A program made the position numbers and the translations under genes. Below, piece after piece: positions 5,955 through 7,638 of a DNA stretch of 7,638 nucleotides. The stretch's first letter is position 1; every line of letters starts with the position of its first letter. The DNA comes from Clostridia bacterium (lineage in GTDB: Bacteria > Bacillota_A > Clostridia > Oscillospirales > CAG-272). Location: the NCBI GenBank assembly GCA_017467225.1, contig JAFTSR010000047.1, forward strand, positions 1 to 7,638. The letters are read 5' to 3'. The notes beneath the pieces are model-generated. The model worked only from the letters and a program-made list of their open reading frames with translations. It did not search any database and was not told the origin of the DNA.

Positions 5955-7638
5955 ATGCATTTCTACTCATCAAACGGAGCACAGCGCCCCGTGCGTCTGT
6001 CCGAGTCAACGAGGAAATTTGCGCACGACTCACTCGGTCGCGTTTACGGGAAGGACACGCTCCGCACGCCCGCCATCCCCATGGATGACATAGTGGGGTT
6101 TGATACGCTGTCAGCCATCGAAAAGCACGACTCCGCCATTTGGCAGATCGCACAGCAGGCACCCATCCGCATCTGTGACGGTGAGAGGATCAGCGGCGCA
6201 GCAACGCTTGGGCTTGCCATTCAACATGCCATTCCCGCCACCTACCAAGGCGATGCCTTCCTGCCCAGTGTCAGCCACTTGACCGTTGATTTTGAAACCG
6301 TTCTGCATCAGGGTGTCGGTGCCATCAAGCATCAAGCGCAAAAATCGTACGACACCTATCGCGATACCGAAAAAGAGCCGTTCGCCAAAAGCTGCCTTAT
6401 CTGCCTTGAGGCATTTGAGCTATGGCACGCAAGATATATCAATGCATTGCAAAATCGCCCCGAATATACGAGCAATTATCAGAATCTTTTGCGCGTTCCC
6501 TTCTCTCCCGCCACCAATTTTTACGAGGCGGTGCAAAGTCTTTGGTTTACCTTCGCATTTTTACGCTTGTGCGGCAACTGGCCGGGCATCGGCAGAATTG
6601 ATTACCTGCTCGGTGACTATTTGAAAAAGGACCTCGCCGACGGCACGCTGACCATGGACGAAGCACGTGAGATCTTGGCACACTTTTTCATCAAGGGCTG
6701 CGAGTGGGTCAACGGGCAGTACATCGGCTCCGGTGACGCACAGCATTATCAGAATATTGTACTTGGCGGCGTGGATGAGGACGGCGTCGAAGTCACCTGT
6801 GAGGTGACCTATCTCGTGCTCGATATTCTGGAGGAGCTCGGCATCAGCGATTTCCCCACCACCGTCCGCCTGAACAGCCATACCGACGAGAGACTGCTGC
6901 GCCGTGTGGCAGAGGTCATGCGCTATGGCGGAGGCATTCTTGCCGTATACAACGAAGAGCTTGTCCTCACAGCACTCGCCAAGGAGGGATATTCCGAGCG
7001 CGAGGCAAGACGCTTTGCCAACGACGGTTGCTGGGAGGTACAGATCCCCGGCAAGACCTACTTTATGTACGCTCCCTTTGACTCGCTGCAAATTTTGCAA
7101 AAGAACACACTGCGCGCCTACGACGGCTCTGTCGATTTTGAGAGCTTCGAGGCACTGTATCAAGCCTACACCGCCGACCTATGTGCACACATTGCGGCCA
7201 TTGTACAAGGCAGACAAGGCTGCTTTTTGCCGCAGAAATCCCCCGATCAAGCACCCGCCTGGGCACCGCAGGTGCCTTGTACTCTTGTTTCCCTGTTTGA
7301 GCAGGGCTGCATCGAAAAGGGTCTTTCGTATCTGGAGGGCGGTCCCGTCTACAACGTCAGTTCTCCGCACATCGGAGGGCTTGCCGACACGGTCAACTCG
7401 CTCTACGCCATCAAAAAGCTGGTGTATGATGACAAAAAGTGTACGCTGTCACAGCTGATCGGTATCCTTCGCGCCAACTGGGATGGCGAGGAACCGCTGC
7501 GTCAATACGCCCTGACACACTACTCCTACTACGGCAACGACCACGATGAGGTGGACGCCATTGCCGTCCGTCTGCTTTCGGATTTTGCAGACATCTGTGC
7601 TTCCTTCAACGGCACCTGCCCTTTCCGCTTCCCTGCAG
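5955..7638 (+). CDS. Glycyl radical enzyme, pyruvate formate-lyase superfamily (3' end outside window)
   Basis: The reading frame stays open from the ATG at 5955 to the window edge, giving 561 residues without a stop. The protein belongs to the oxygen-sensitive glycyl radical enzymes, which cleave C-C, C-O, C-N or C-S bonds after activation by a radical SAM activase. Visible signatures are PIRICDGERISGAATLG near residue 75, SVSHLTVDFETVLHQG, GIGRIDYLLGDYL (Gly211 to Asp216), SGDAQHYQNIVLGG (259-272), GGGILAVYNEE, and the thiyl-radical motif GCWE with Cys359 and Glu361. A Cys-x-Glu pair is typical of the dehydratase, lyase and decarboxylase branches, whereas pyruvate formate-lyase has Cys-Cys. 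Trp between them, with no Pro after, departs from the usual GCVEP. Cys359 lies earlier than in characterised members (about 420-500), so the N-terminal part is short. The C-terminal glycyl radical loop lies beyond the window. No activase gene is seen. The substrate is unassigned. Confidence 0.9.
   Translation, partial: MHFYSSNGAQRPVRLSESTRKFAHDSLGRVYGKDTLRTPAIPMDDIVGFDTLSAIEKHDSAIWQIAQQAPIRICDGERISGAATLGLAIQHAIPATYQGDAFLPSVSHLTVDFETVLHQGVGAIKHQAQKSYDTYRDTEKEPFAKSCLICLEAFELWHARYINALQNRPEYTSNYQNLLRVPFSPATNFYEAVQSLWFTFAFLRLCGNWPGIGRIDYLLGDYLKKDLADGTLTMDEAREILAHFFIKGCEWVNGQYIGSGDAQHYQNIVLGGVDEDGVEVTCEVTYLVLDILEELGISDFPTTVRLNSHTDERLLRRVAEVMRYGGGILAVYNEELVLTALAKEGYSEREARRFANDGCWEVQIPGKTYFMYAPFDSLQILQKNTLRAYDGSVDFESFEALYQAYTADLCAHIAAIVQGRQGCFLPQKSPDQAPAWAPQVPCTLVSLFEQGCIEKGLSYLEGGPVYNVSSPHIGGLADTVNSLYAIKKLVYDDKKCTLSQLIGILRANWDGEEPLRQYALTHYSYYGNDHDEVDAIAVRLLSDFADICASFNGTCPFRFPA

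Noticed and set aside
5644..6093. A 149-codon plus-strand frame spanning the divergent promoter region
   Set aside because: It overlaps the 5' end of the reductase, both promoters and the start of the radical enzyme. Its only support is the absence of stops.
6561..7163. A 200-codon minus-strand frame inside the radical enzyme gene
   Set aside because: It lies opposite conserved catalytic sequence, including the GCWE motif, so it is a composition shadow.
1..7638. Mobile elements, CRISPR arrays, tRNA or rRNA genes
   Set aside because: I saw no transposase or integrase motifs, no regularly spaced direct repeats, no terminal inverted repeats and no cloverleaf-like sequence in the intergenic gaps. 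All gaps are under 190 bases and are explained by promoters, ribosome binding sites or the terminator.

Overview
The window looks like a Firmicutes (Clostridia, probably gut Oscillospiraceae-type) chromosome. The evidence is GC-rich coding sequence with AT-rich gaps, strong AGGAGG-type ribosome binding sites, near-consensus sigma-A promoters, two lipoproteins with Gram-positive-style signal peptides, and a glycyl radical enzyme that implies anaerobic life. The taxonomic call is inference; there is no rRNA or marker gene here.

Layout. (1) 2-850, plus strand: an AraC-family regulator of the carbohydrate-responsive type (cupin-like sensor plus two helix-turn-helix units), possibly cut at its 5' end by the window edge. 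(2) 851-945: a short gap with a perfect -10 box and an imperfect palindrome, driving (3) 946-2442, a lipoprotein solute-binding protein of ABC sugar-transporter type, and 29 bases later (4) 2472-4766, a large lipoprotein with an unusual domain series: an N-terminal domain like those ahead of some glycosidases, a DUF4214-like helical region, and a right-handed beta-helix. These two genes look like one operon, and the AraC gene upstream is the obvious candidate regulator. A strong hairpin at 4784-4820 closes the operon and also serves the convergent gene. (5) 4857-5771, minus strand: a YdhF-like aldo/keto reductase. (6) 5772-5954: a divergent promoter region with one sigma-A promoter facing each way. 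(7) 5955 to the window end, plus strand: a glycyl radical enzyme of the pyruvate formate-lyase superfamily, still open at the window edge. It carries the thiyl-radical Cys in an uncommon GCWE context and has a short N-terminal part.

How they fit together. The left half reads as a sensing, capture and surface-processing unit for a carbohydrate, but no ABC permease, ATPase or recognisable glycosidase is in view. The right half pairs a reductase and a radical enzyme back to back. An aldehyde-producing radical eliminase next to an aldehyde reductase would be chemically sensible, but that link is inference. The most interesting items are the atypical radical enzyme and the domain architecture of the 764-residue lipoprotein.
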